A stretch of DNA of 64,000 nucleotides from Isoetes taiwanensis (Eukaryota; Streptophyta; Lycopodiopsida; Isoetales; Isoetaceae). Made by a program: the position numbers and the translations under genes. Below the pieces are notes generated by a model, which worked only from the letters and a program-made list of their open reading frames with translations, had not been told where the DNA came from and did not search any database. Location of the stretch: NCBI GenBank assembly GCA_021234155.1, contig JAJEKV010000021.1, positions 15,203,563 to 15,267,562 on the forward strand. Direction: 5' to 3'. How positions within the stretch are numbered: the stretch's first letter is position 1; every line of letters starts with the position of its first letter. This document shows positions 48,109-58,357 of the stretch, in pieces.

Positions 48109-49330
48109 ATGGATCCCGTCATTCTTGGTATGATTGCCATGCTTTTTCGTGCTTTGACACTGGATTTGCATTACGTAGATAATTGTTGGCAGCTATTGGA
48201 ACTCAATGAGCTCAAGATCCAATGACCCCTCGCTCGATGACGATGTTTTAGAAGACAACAATGGTATGTTTTTTTTAATCGGGCTGCTAATGGTTGCGGG
48301 TTCCAGCAGGTTAGAAGACCACCAAGAAGATTTTGATTGCTCCAAGCAGAACACAATGGGATAATATTGATAACCACGCATGGAATTGTATAGCTTCCTT
48401 TGAAGATGATATGTGGCACCAATTTTACGGTGATGAAGAGAGCCACATTTGAGAGATTGGTAGGTTTAATTGTGCCTCATCTTGTCGCCCGGTATTAAAG
48501 TAAGGCCCCCGCTGATCCTGTGAAAGCAGCCAGGAGGTTCTCAGATTTTCTTGCACACGGGATATGCCCTTACATGTCGGTCGAGATTTTATGTTGGGAA
48601 AGCAACAATGACAAAATATACCAAGAAAATCACGCTTTGTTTTGGCTTCAAGACAATGCTTTACAAACGTTTTGTTGCAATGCCTACAAAAAGTGCAAGA
48701 TTAATTCAGGCATTAAGGAATTCCATGATGCAAATGGGTTGCCCAATATATATGGTGCGGTGATTTGATCCCATATTTTTTTATGGAGGAAACCCAAAAA
48801 AAAAGACAATGGGGAAGACTATTACAGCAGACATAAGAGGCATTCATGTCTCATGCAAGGAATTGTGACACATAGCAGACTTTTTATAAATGTTTGTGTA
48901 ACAAGAACAAAGTTCACCCATGATTCAAACCAGTTCAAGAAGAGCTCCATCTATAACAAAATTGCTTCAAAACAAATTTTGCAAGAACCAAGCAGGACTC
49001 TTAGTGGCGTAAAACCAAGAAGGGGCAGCCTACATCAAGATGTTCGTAAATATTCCACCTCTTCTATTAGGTGACTCACCTATTCTAGCAGGCCCTTTCT
49101 CCTTAAAGTTTTTCCTCAAAACCGTGGTGCTTATGGTAAGTTCAACAAAAGGATTTGTAGGGCAGAGAGTGTGTGTGGAGAATGGATTTGGGATTGTTAA
49201 GGAAAAATTCAGAATTCAAACACTTGCCCGTGCATGTTGCCAAAGCTTCCAAAAATCATACACGATGTTGTGTTCTTTTGGAACTTCAGATAATGGAACA
49301 CAAGGGGTCGACATGCCGCCAATTGAGGAT
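48109..49330 (+). pseudogene. PIF/Harbinger transposase, decayed
   Basis: An ATG at 48109 (MDPVILGMIAMLFRAL) begins the remnant. Later pieces are in Harbinger order: MKRATFERLVGLIVPHL (about 48430-48475), KEFHDANGLPNIYGAV followed by a stop where the conserved D of G-A-I-D is expected (about 48716-48768), DYYSRHKRHSCLMQGIV (about 48818-48868), a LLLGDSP block (about 49055-49080), FNKRI.RAE (about 49140-49170), and LPKLPKIIHDVV (about 49235-49275). Several stops and frame changes occur. It would have been the DDE transposase of a cut-and-paste element with 3-base target duplications. TIRs were not identified. Confidence 0.8.
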
Positions 49331-50121
49331 GATCCTCCACCGCTTTTACTATGAAATGTAAGCCATGAATGTGTCATTAAAAAAAACAAGGTGGTCAAAT
49401 GAGGCACGCAGTTATTTGAAAATCTGAAGGACATGTGATCCCATGATTGTTTTTTAGACAATAAATATTAAATTCAAAAGTCAATTTTTATCCATCTCGC
49501 TATCTTTACTTATTTGTCGCATTTCTTACATTATGATGAATAAGTGTTTGAGTTTAGAGCTAAGTTTCCATTTACAAAATTTCAAAACATTTCACTTAGA
49601 AATATCAACAACCTCACGTTAGTGAGTCCCAGTGACTTCACAATTGAGAATTTACAAGAGCAGAAAAATCATTTGTACACAAACAAGTTTGAAAAGAGAA
49701 GTTTATATTCATAAAGCAATTAGAGAACTTACAAGAGCAGGAAAAATCATTTGTACACACAAACAAGTTTGAAAAGAGAAGTTTATATTCATAAAGAAAG
49801 ATTACATGGGCATATAAAGCCCCTCGCTCAAAATATTTGAGCATTCCGTGAACATTCTAAGTGAGTCAAATGACTTCACTATACTAAAACAAGTCTCACA
49901 CCTTCCACGATACCGGAAATCTGCATTTGTTTTCAACCCGCTCGAAAGCAATCATATGAGAAAAAGAATGGCAGCTATGCCATTTAACAAAACAAAGCAA
50001 CTTGATAAAAAGAAAATGCATAACAAAAAAGAAAGGAGAGTCGATTCGTGACAGAAAGGGGACAATGATCACAAGGAAAGGTTGGACTACGAAATTTGAT
50101 GAAGGCACCACATTTCGTAGC
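49331..50121. repeat. Spacer with 76-base tandem duplication
   Basis: A unit containing CAATT, then TTTACAAGAGCAG, then ATTCATAAAG occurs at 49641-49716 and again at 49717-49797. The rest of the interval is AT-rich and unassigned. Confidence 0.75.
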
Positions 50122-50640
50122 TCAAATATACACACCCATATGCCCCGCATCTGTTTGCAGAATTTGCCCATTCCAAAACCTCCGATCCACGGAAATGCCC
50201 ATTCGAAATAAAAGATGAAATGGTCTCCTTATCAAGTCGCCATGAATAACCTTTGTGAGACATAACTCAACTTCGTGGTCACTTGGTCGGATAAAGGGAG
50301 ATGAAAACTCCGCTTTCTTGCTCCACTTCACGAGAGGAGTCTTCTTGATTTTCCCCGAAAATATTTCTGTCGACAAAGGGTCACTAAACCTACCGAGAAC
50401 TCCCCAATTGCCCTTCTGAAGAACCCCATCAATCGGAGGTAGGCTGGTATCATGGTCTAATAGTAGGGCATCTCTGGAGGAAGATGAAGAAGAGGAACTC
50501 AAGAAGAGGAGCTTCGCTAGGAGAGCGCTACGCTTTCGCTCACTTCCACTCTCCATATTGTCGGAGGGCTTGCATGCAAGAATTGGAGGGAGCTTAAGTA
50601 GCCTTTTACTTAATTTGGATGATCTGTGACTAGAAGGCAA
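50122..50640 (-). CDS. Unrecognised 172-residue frame
   Basis: An open minus frame with a basic, Ser-rich N-terminal half (KLSKRLLKLPPILACKP, then LLFLSSSSSSSSRD), and a C-terminal half with VELCLTKVIHGDLIRRP. No family is recognised. It lies between the Harbinger transposase and the Myb/SANT-like remnant and could be part of that element or a host fragment. Base composition resembles the surroundings, so chance cannot be excluded. Confidence 0.3.
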   Translation of the reverse strand: MPSSHRSSKLSKRLLKLPPILACKPSDNMESGSERKRSALLAKLLFLSSSSSSSSRDALLLDHDTSLPPIDGVLQKGNWGVLGRFSDPLSTEIFSGKIKKTPLVKWSKKAEFSSPFIRPSDHEVELCLTKVIHGDLIRRPFHLLFRMGISVDRRFWNGQILQTDAGHMGVYI

Positions 50641-51231
50641 TATTTAATGCTAAAATAATAGGGTCAGCACACTTTTTTAATATTTAAGAATCTTGGATGA
50701 TTTTTGTGACAGCCCAAAAAGAAATTCTAAAAAGCAAATAACTGAAAACCAACCTTTATTCCTTTGTTTTGGCAAAAAGTTTGGCAATTTCGAAAGCAAG
50801 GTCTCCTTTGTCATTTCACATATGCTTTGAGTCATTGCAAGCCATTGACTCCTGCAATTTCGTAGATCGCTTATGCATCTTATTGTTTCCACCCCACCAA
50901 CCCAATTTTTCTTGCACCCTCTTCCTTCAAAAATCTAATTTCTTCACCTCTCGTCCCCAAATGTGCTTGCCATCCGTGATATTCCCATTGCAATGTCCTC
51001 ATCTATTTGCAAACCTGACTTTTTCTATTTTCCACAAACTCCGTGCTGATTACATGTCGCCAACATCTAGGACTTGAAGAATCTGTCGTTTCCCTGTGGG
51101 TGTCCTATTGATTGGAATTTCGCATCACTGGATCCGCTTTGGATTCCCGTGTTAACATCATTGTTTGAATTGGTGGATCAAAGAAATTGGTCTTCAAATG
51201 CCTGATCTGCTCCAAACAGCCAAAATAACTA

Positions 51232-51879
51232 TCATTCATGAAAGATTCTCGAAAAGTAATTGGCATGCAAGTCCAGCCTCGAAAGTTTCATTGCCAAATT
51301 CACCATCATCACCAAAGACCGGTATTGGATTATCGAGGTAACACCATATTTAACTTCTTCCATTCTGTCATACCACCGCCAACTTGATGGTTCGGAACCT
51401 CGTATGGCTACAAGCCTCCTTCTCATCTTTTAAATTTAGCTTGCGGCTTTTATCCCATTTGTTCTTTAGTTGTCTCAAACACCAAACCCCAACAAAGGGC
51501 CTCGCACTTATCATAATTTCCCACCGTAGTTGGAGAGGTTGAGGGTGCCTCCTTACCAATTTCATCTCGCTCGTGAGATTGAGGAATGTGGAGACACCGA
51601 TCTCGGCCCATTGCATGTGGGACTTTCTATTCTTTGTGTCTATCACTTTCGAATTTTCCCCGCCATGCACAAATAACAAAGCAAAAGGTAATCCGCTTTT
51701 AAAGATTCACTCACAATATTGAGGGTGCCCGAATTTCGCAATACACGCTTTGGATCTTTTTTTTTTTGATCGTCTGAAGTCGGAATTGGCTCAATTAGTC
51801 TCCAATTGAACATCCATGGAGATCTCGCCCGCCATTTTCTCGGGTCCTTTTGGTGCCATTTTTTCAACCGAGGAGGCAC
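51232..51879 (-). pseudogene. Myb/SANT-like DNA-binding remnant, possible Harbinger partner
   Basis: Minus frames from 51879 to 51232 together read like the Myb/SANT-like family. There is a Trp-rich start (KWHQKDPRKWRARSPW), FLNLTSEMKLVR, then WCLRQLKNKWDKSRKL, whose K-Q-L-K-N-K-W-D-K core is the family's third-helix signature, then WYDRMEEVKYG. The frame changes at least twice. In PIF/Harbinger elements a Myb/SANT-like protein is the second required protein, helping the transposase bind and reach the nucleus. Here it lies 2-3 kb from the decayed transposase on the opposite strand. Pairing the two is inference. Confidence 0.5.
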
Positions 51880-52323
51880 GAAGGCTTGCCGGTTGGTTGC
51901 AAAGGACGAGGGCCTTAGACATCTCGGAAGTTCAAGGAAATTGCGAGAATAAGGATCTACACAAAAGGAAATTGCCGATCGAAATTAATGAACAAATGCA
52001 CAAAAAACAAATGAAAATGCCCGCTGATCGGATGAATACCGGATCGTAATCGTAATTGCTTCGGAAATTGGATACTTGTAGCAAGAATAAGGGCCTTGAA
52101 GATCAATTGGGATAAACATTTTCGCAGTTTTCAAAAGCAAATAAAATTAAGGCTAATTGTTTGGTTAGTGGGCAATGAAAACGCCTCTAATCTAGCGGTA
52201 GGGGCGAATCATTTCGAGGTGAGGTTGCCTTTCCCACCTCACCCATCTCCCATCTCTCCCATCTCTCATCTCTCGTATTCTCCTCGTATTCTCTCTCGCT
52301 ATCCTCTAAGGGCATGTGGCAAC

Positions 52324-52325
<2 letters not shown>

Positions 52326-52371
<46 letters not shown>

Positions 52372-52378
52372 TCTCCCT

Positions 52379-52415
<37 letters not shown>

Positions 52416-52420
52416 CTCCC
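52326..52420. repeat. (CT)n microsatellite
   Basis: About 90 bases of almost pure CT, interrupted by CCCT and TTTT, ending in CCCTCCC. It lies beyond the 3' side of the minus-strand LINE. Confidence 0.95.
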
Positions 52421-52439
52421 TCCCCCCTTTTTGAGGGAG

Positions 52440-53590
52440 AACAAGATTTTATTCATTTATTCATTATAAGTACATAATAACACTTGTCATGATCAAGATA
52501 AACTATGAATAAGGCCAGTAAAGGGTAAAACATATATTTGTCCCAACAAAGAAAGGCAAACAATATAACCATGTCTAGGAATCGTGCAATGCCTTGATGA
52601 AAATATTGAAAATCATGGGTTTGAAGAATGTTAAGACATTTACGAGGTATATAATAGCAACTGTTGATAGCTCAATTCTTCAAGCATTGTTCATTTTGGT
52701 ATTGATCCGATCACTATTCATCAGTTAACCTGGTCGATCTGCGGCTGAGTCTTCACAAAATTGGTCGGATTCTTGATAATCATCAGGTTGAGCCTCTATA
52801 TCACTAGTCTTAACTGCCAAAATTGATTCCTGCAGATACTAAAAAGATAAAAAAGATGAATGGAATTTAGAAGATGTATGTCTCGATGAAAGAGAAGTGG
52901 TCTATGAATTCAAGAGTGAAGTAATATTTGAAGTCAAGGTCCCAGTTTAGAAGCTCCAGCAGCCTGTTTGCATTGCAAGTGGCCATCAGAATGAGAAGAG
53001 TACCATAACAGTTCCATAAACCAGAACAAAGTACACATTCTATACTGCCCAAGCAATCTCTTTTTTTGGCACATCCTGTAACTTCTCCTTAATTTTCCCT
53101 TTGACTCTGCCAGTTCCATAACAGTCATCTTCTTGTACCATATCAATTGTGTTATCTTCCAAATGTGTCCAAGTTTTATAAAGCATCATTTCTTGATGAT
53201 CAAATGTGGTGTCCAAATTCTCAACACAATTCCTCAGATAAGCTGCTAGGCAAAACCTGAGTGTTAGTAATAATATCATGACATTTGAGCTTTAACAAAC
53301 TATGGAAACCAGAAAAGCAACCAATATCATTCCATCTTGCATCATAACTATTATCAATGCATTTATTTTCTATGAGCAGTAGCTGCTAATTCAAGATCAT
53401 AAATGGTATGTAATCTAATCCACATACATGAGATATTATGGCCATTATATAGGCATCTGTTTCTATACTTTCAAACATTCTATAGAGCAATAAAGGAAAT
53501 TGTATTCTTGAAAGCAGAGTTATTTGTAACAAAGTTAAGTAAATCTAAAGGCAAGCCAATATCAAAATTCCATGAAAGCCAGGACCAGAA
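52440..53590. other. Unassigned, probably LINE tail and flank
   Basis: Short minus frames show no clear motif. The interval may include the 3' untranslated part of the adjacent minus-strand LINE. Nothing else is supported. Confidence 0.35.
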
Positions 53591-55850
53591 ATTAACTAGC
53601 TTTGGAATGATCAATAGACTCAATTTGCTTGCATCCTAAAGGACAATCTGGAGAAATGATAGAAGTGGCATTTGTATTGTTACTTTGATATCTGTGGATA
53701 GTTTCCAGACTGGGGACACTCTTATTAGCCAGAAACCAAATAAAGTAGCTAGTCTTAGGAGTGGAATAGAAGTTCCAAACATTCTTAAAAAGACTATCTT
53801 TTTTCTCACCAGATATTCCAATATAATTGAGCTTTGGTAGGCAGGTGGCTAGTGGCAATGAAATTATAAATGGTGGATATTTTATAAATCTGCTTCTTAT
53901 TTAGAGACCAATCAATGATCTTGTTGCGCAGATTGAGATCAATATTACCAAGATTTCTCATAATATGTTTGAAGAGAACTTTGTCTGAAAAAGTGCCCTC
54001 CACCTTGGCTTTGAGAGCTTGCCAAGAAATTCACCTTGAATTAGATCATAAATCCCTTAGTTTAGAGATATTGTGGTGCTTCCACTTGGCATAAATTCTT
54101 GGATGTGTAATTGCCAAAGGAATTTCATTAGAGATAGTAAGCTTTGGATATCAGTATCATGGTACCACAATTCATGATTATTATGATTGAAAGCACTCAT
54201 AATTCCAAGTAGAGATAAGATTCCTCATAAGATCAGGAGAAGTATGAGCAGCAAATTTAATCTTGACAAAGACAGAGACAGGAAATTGATGAGATAAAGA
54301 AGCATGACCTTTTATATGGCTCCTGTGCAATCAATACATGATGAAGATAGAAGCAGGATTTTGATGATGGAACAAAGATCTTTAGATAAATTTACCTGCT
54401 AAGGCATGAGCTTGGAAAAGTAGGTTCTTGCAACGAAAGCCACCATTAGTTTTGCTATTTGAGACTTTTGCCAGTTGCTTTTTTCCCGAAATAAAGTTTT
54501 TGATGATTTTCTTAATCTGCAAATAAATGCATTTAGGGGCAGCAAGAGCAAATGAGAAACAGACATGAGAGCTTGCAATAATCGAGTTGGCAATGATGGT
54601 CTTTCCTGCTAAAGAAAGACAAGAGCCATAATTGTTTAATTTTTGAAACAATAAGACTCCACAAACCTTTGATACTAGGATTAAGAGAAGGAGGCATACC
54701 AAGGAGGTTGGATTGCATGATTTGGAAAATTACATTTAATACCTAATATATGTGGATGATTTGTATCACCAATAATTTGGCACTTGTTTAAGTTGAGAGA
54801 AATTTCAGAGGCTGCACTAAAGATATGGATAATGTGCAAAAAAATTTCAATATTTGGAATTCATTTGTAAGAAAAGAGAAAGAGTCATCCGCATAATAGA
54901 ATAGAATAGAATAGAATAGGTTTTTAGCGTCCACGGAAGCAAGATAACTCAGACTTGTAGCATTTTTAGGAAGCTTAAACCCAATGATATTTCCAGCTTG
55001 CTGATGGTAAGATATGGCCCTATTTAGTTGATTAGCAACAGCAATAAATAAATAAAGGGTTAAAGGGCAGCCTTGCTTAACACCTCTAGCAAGAGGAAAG
55101 AAACTCCCAGGAGTTCCATTGATTAACACAATTGAATTAACCCTCGAGTTGAGACCTAAGATGAGTTGAATCGGCTTATCAATGAAGCCAATTTGTATTC
55201 CAAGAAATCCCATCAAACTGTGTCAAATGCTTTGCTGAAGTCCAAGTTAAGCAGCACAAGATCTTTATTAAATATCCTGTTCCAGTGAAGCCCTTCCATA
55301 GCTGCAATATAGTTATGCAAGATGTACCTGTTTGATAAGAAAGCAGATTGACACAAGCTAAAAATTTTCTGAAGGAAAGACTTGATTCTATTTGCAAATA
55401 GCTTAGTACAAATCTTGTAAAAAGTGTTTATGAGAGAAATAGGTCGCCAATCAAAAAATAACTCAGGATTTTCATGTTTAGGGCTTAAAGTAATCATTCC
55501 TGCAGAGGTGGCAAAATCTAGATGATTATTCTCCAAAAGCCAAGGATCATCTGGATAAGATCGCTTTTAAAGACATCCCAAAAATGCAAGTAGAATTCAG
55601 ATGGAATACTATCTGATCCAGAGGATTTGCCTTTGCTCATGCCTTTAAGGGTGCCAGGAATTTCATCCTCTAACAGACATGCCAGTTGTTTGAGGTCATA
55701 AGGACTGCTACCGAGAGGTGCTTTGGGCCACGCTGGCCCAATAAAAAAATATTTAGATGTGATTTGAATCGTGAATTTGAAGATGGTGCTGAATATTAAA
55801 GGCAAGCTGTAATTTTCAGGTTGCAAGCTCTCATGTATAAGAAATTTTTA
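53590..55850 (-). mobile_element. L1-type LINE, 5'-truncated, decayed ORF2
   Basis: Minus strand, from right to left: KGMSKGKSSGSDSIPSEFY (about 55650), DWRPISLINTFYKICTKLFANR and CQSAFLSNRYILHN (about 55460-55300), LDFSKAFDTV (about 55215), GVKQGCPLTLYLF (about 55080-55040), YYADDSF (about 54890), GSCLSLAGKTIIANS (about 54600), and CPLGCKQIESIDH (about 53620). All are plant LINE RT and post-RT motifs in order. The endonuclease and ORF1 are absent, as in a 5'-truncated copy starting near 55850. Stops and frameshifts are present. It is a different copy from the plus-strand LINE at 35316-40290. Confidence 0.92.
54896..54920. repeat. (AGAAT)n microsatellite next to the RT YADD codons
   Basis: Four to five AGAAT units lie immediately beside the YADD-coding bases on the minus strand, encoding a FYSILFY string just before YADD. 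Confidence 0.85.
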
Positions 55851-56609
55851 TTTGAACCTAGGAAAATGATGTGTGAGAGGAGGATTTACATGAGCCATAG
55901 ATGTCGAGGATGTGGAAAAATGGATGCCTGATGCTATAGTATGGCGTCAAGGTATGCTGCATATTATTATGGCTCATTTTCCTTTATTATTCATTCTCAT
56001 ATTCCCTTACATATTCCCTTTCCCACACTCTCCACCCTCCTTTGAAAACCCCACCCGTTAAACTAAATTTCCATGTCAATATACCGTTTTGCTAATACAA
56101 TTGACAAAGATGGAAGTCAAATCTTAAAACCGCATGTCAACAAAGACAGTCATAAAACAAACAAAAACCAACAGGTCCCAATAAGGTTCAATGGATCATG
56201 CTATTCCATATGACAAACTGTGGTGAAAAGCGGATATGCTCGTGAGTTGATGAACCGGTGATGCCAAGCTCCCTTATGATGACAGGACCCCATCAGCAGG
56301 TTTCCATCTCGATTAAGTAGAATTTCGGATCTTATAAACCATTTCAAGAAGGTCTTGAACACTGACAAATAATCACCGTCCTTCAACACCTACATAGTGT
56401 ATAACATGTTTGCAAATGGAGTATAGGAAATTGAACCACATTCCAATGGTGAAAAATGCTTTGTGTAAGATATCAGAGGCAGCTAAGGAGGTTGAGATAA
56501 GCTCAAACCTCATCCTTGATATCCGGACGTAATTTGGGCGAATTGATCATGCGGATTTTTTATTTCTTGTAGAGTCTCGTATGTGTTCAAACCTCACGAC
56601 TAGATGGCA
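55851..56609. other. Intergenic, no gene seen
   Basis: No conserved motif was identified. Short frames occur on both strands only. Confidence 0.45.
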
Positions 56610-57540
56610 TCTGCCCAAATAGGTGCTCAATAAACCGTCCCTCAAGCAAATATTGAAAAAGTGTGTGCGCTCTAAGAGGAATGATGGCCTTGGTATGATG
56701 GACTTACCGCTCCATAGCAAGTTACTAATATCAAAGTTCAAGAATTCTCTTTGATCAGACGCAGTCCTGTGGTATGCGGTTGCTTATCCAGGCTTTACAA
56801 CACTCTTGTGCTTTCGGCAAGTCTTCCCTGATCCCTTGTCTACCTTGGGCTCTGTTCTATCCTTTGAAGCCATCCCCTCATGCTTCTCCTTTCCTTCGTG
56901 GAGTTCTCAAAGCTTGGAAACATGTAAGCTCATTGCTTACTTTGCATCCTCACAATTGGTCCCAAACCTCTTCTCCCTTTCTGTGGTTACCTTTGCCACA
57001 ATTCCCTGGCTCGACTCCTTTAGCCTCACCGATCTGGGCCGAAGACCTGAGTTGGCATTCTCACGGCATAGTCCACCTTGAGTCTTGGATTCAATGGACC
57101 TCTCCGCTCATGGGGTTTAGAGGTACCTTGGGTTGATATGTAGCTGAATTGTATATGGGAAGATGTTGCAGTTAATATTCCATTGCAGCCTAACTTGGCG
57201 AATGAGCGTGTGTGAATAATCACAGCGGATATTCCTTAGGGAAAGCAATTCGTTCAGACACATTATAGACATCACATTGCAGCCTCCTCTTCCTCCTTCG
57301 GCACAGTGGCAACTAAGAGCTCCTACAGCAAAGCACACCTTGATTTGGTCTAGAGTGTGGAACAAGAATGTTACCAAAACAATCAGTTCTCTTGTGGCAG
57401 ATTATTATATTGAGAATTCATTGCTGATTCCTCCTTCAAGCCTAATACTACCCTCTGTGGTTCAATGCAGGGGTGCACGTGAATCAATTGGTCTATTGTT
57501 TTACTTTGTATGGATTCGCTTTGCGATCTGTTGACTTCTT
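56610..57540 (+). pseudogene. Probable LINE ORF2 C-terminal remnant
   Basis: The plus strand reads KRNDGLGMMDLPLHSKLLISKF (about 56674-56742), matching the G-G-L-G-L-x-x-L-x-x-x-N-x-A-L-L-x-K-W segment after the RT of plant LINEs. A stop and frameshifts follow. A 120-codon frame (56774-57136) with FLRGVLKAWKH agrees with the next part of such ORF2 proteins. The remainder is too decayed to assign. Confidence 0.45.
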
Positions 57541-58357
57541 ACTCTTCTTCCTTTCATCTCACGAATCAGCAAAGGAGATGGGCCCTAAGTCTACATTAGG
57601 TTTGAGAAATACAGACTTGTTAAAAATATGATCATGTACAATATACAAATGGGGAAGTACAATATACAAATGGGGAAGAGCACTTCACCGGAAGGATCTT
57701 CTAGAAAGCTAATTCAATTTGAATCCAATTTTTATTCTCAATAAAATACAATGCATCTTATGGATTAAAACAATACATATTCATTGTTAGTCCAGTTAAT
57801 CAAATATGGATTTGAAGGTGATGCAGCTTTGCCAACCTTCCATCAAATGTCATATTTTACATGCCTATGGCGGTTTGTATTTTACCCGCCTCCATATTTT
57901 ACACATGGATTCTCAGTGGTCATAATAGCAACAGTACATTTGGACAATCCGTCCAATAACGACAACTACAGAACCAACATCTAAGGATAATCATCCACCT
58001 TGGCAGGGGCAATCGACCTTAACTTCTTTTCTTGAGGGTTTAAATTTCTTGGCTGGGTATCCTTATACCGTCAGCAAGGTGGAACATTGTATTCTCCCTT
58101 TCTTTTTATTTTGGTTTTTACATTATTGATGGACGTCCACCAATTGCAAGATCACTTAGGAAAGTGATTTGACCTTTTGATTCTAAAGTCCTAGAACATT
58201 TTCCTGTTAAAGATGCTAGTGCTATGTACCCAATGGACCCTGGCATACATGCTATTTGGGTCCATATCATCTTCTTTAAACAAAAACTGCTTAGGGAAAT
58301 GTAAATGTAGCAATGAGCCTATCACAAGTTTAAGTCAATTGTGTAAGTAAACCTTAC
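57541..58357. other. Non-coding; expected last exon(s) of E1-alpha not found
   Basis: The minus-strand dehydrogenase gene should continue here after its donor at 58357. I searched for its C-terminal exon (a motif like D-V-Y-D-V-P-P-W) and did not see it. The interval is AT-rich without other features. Confidence 0.5.
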
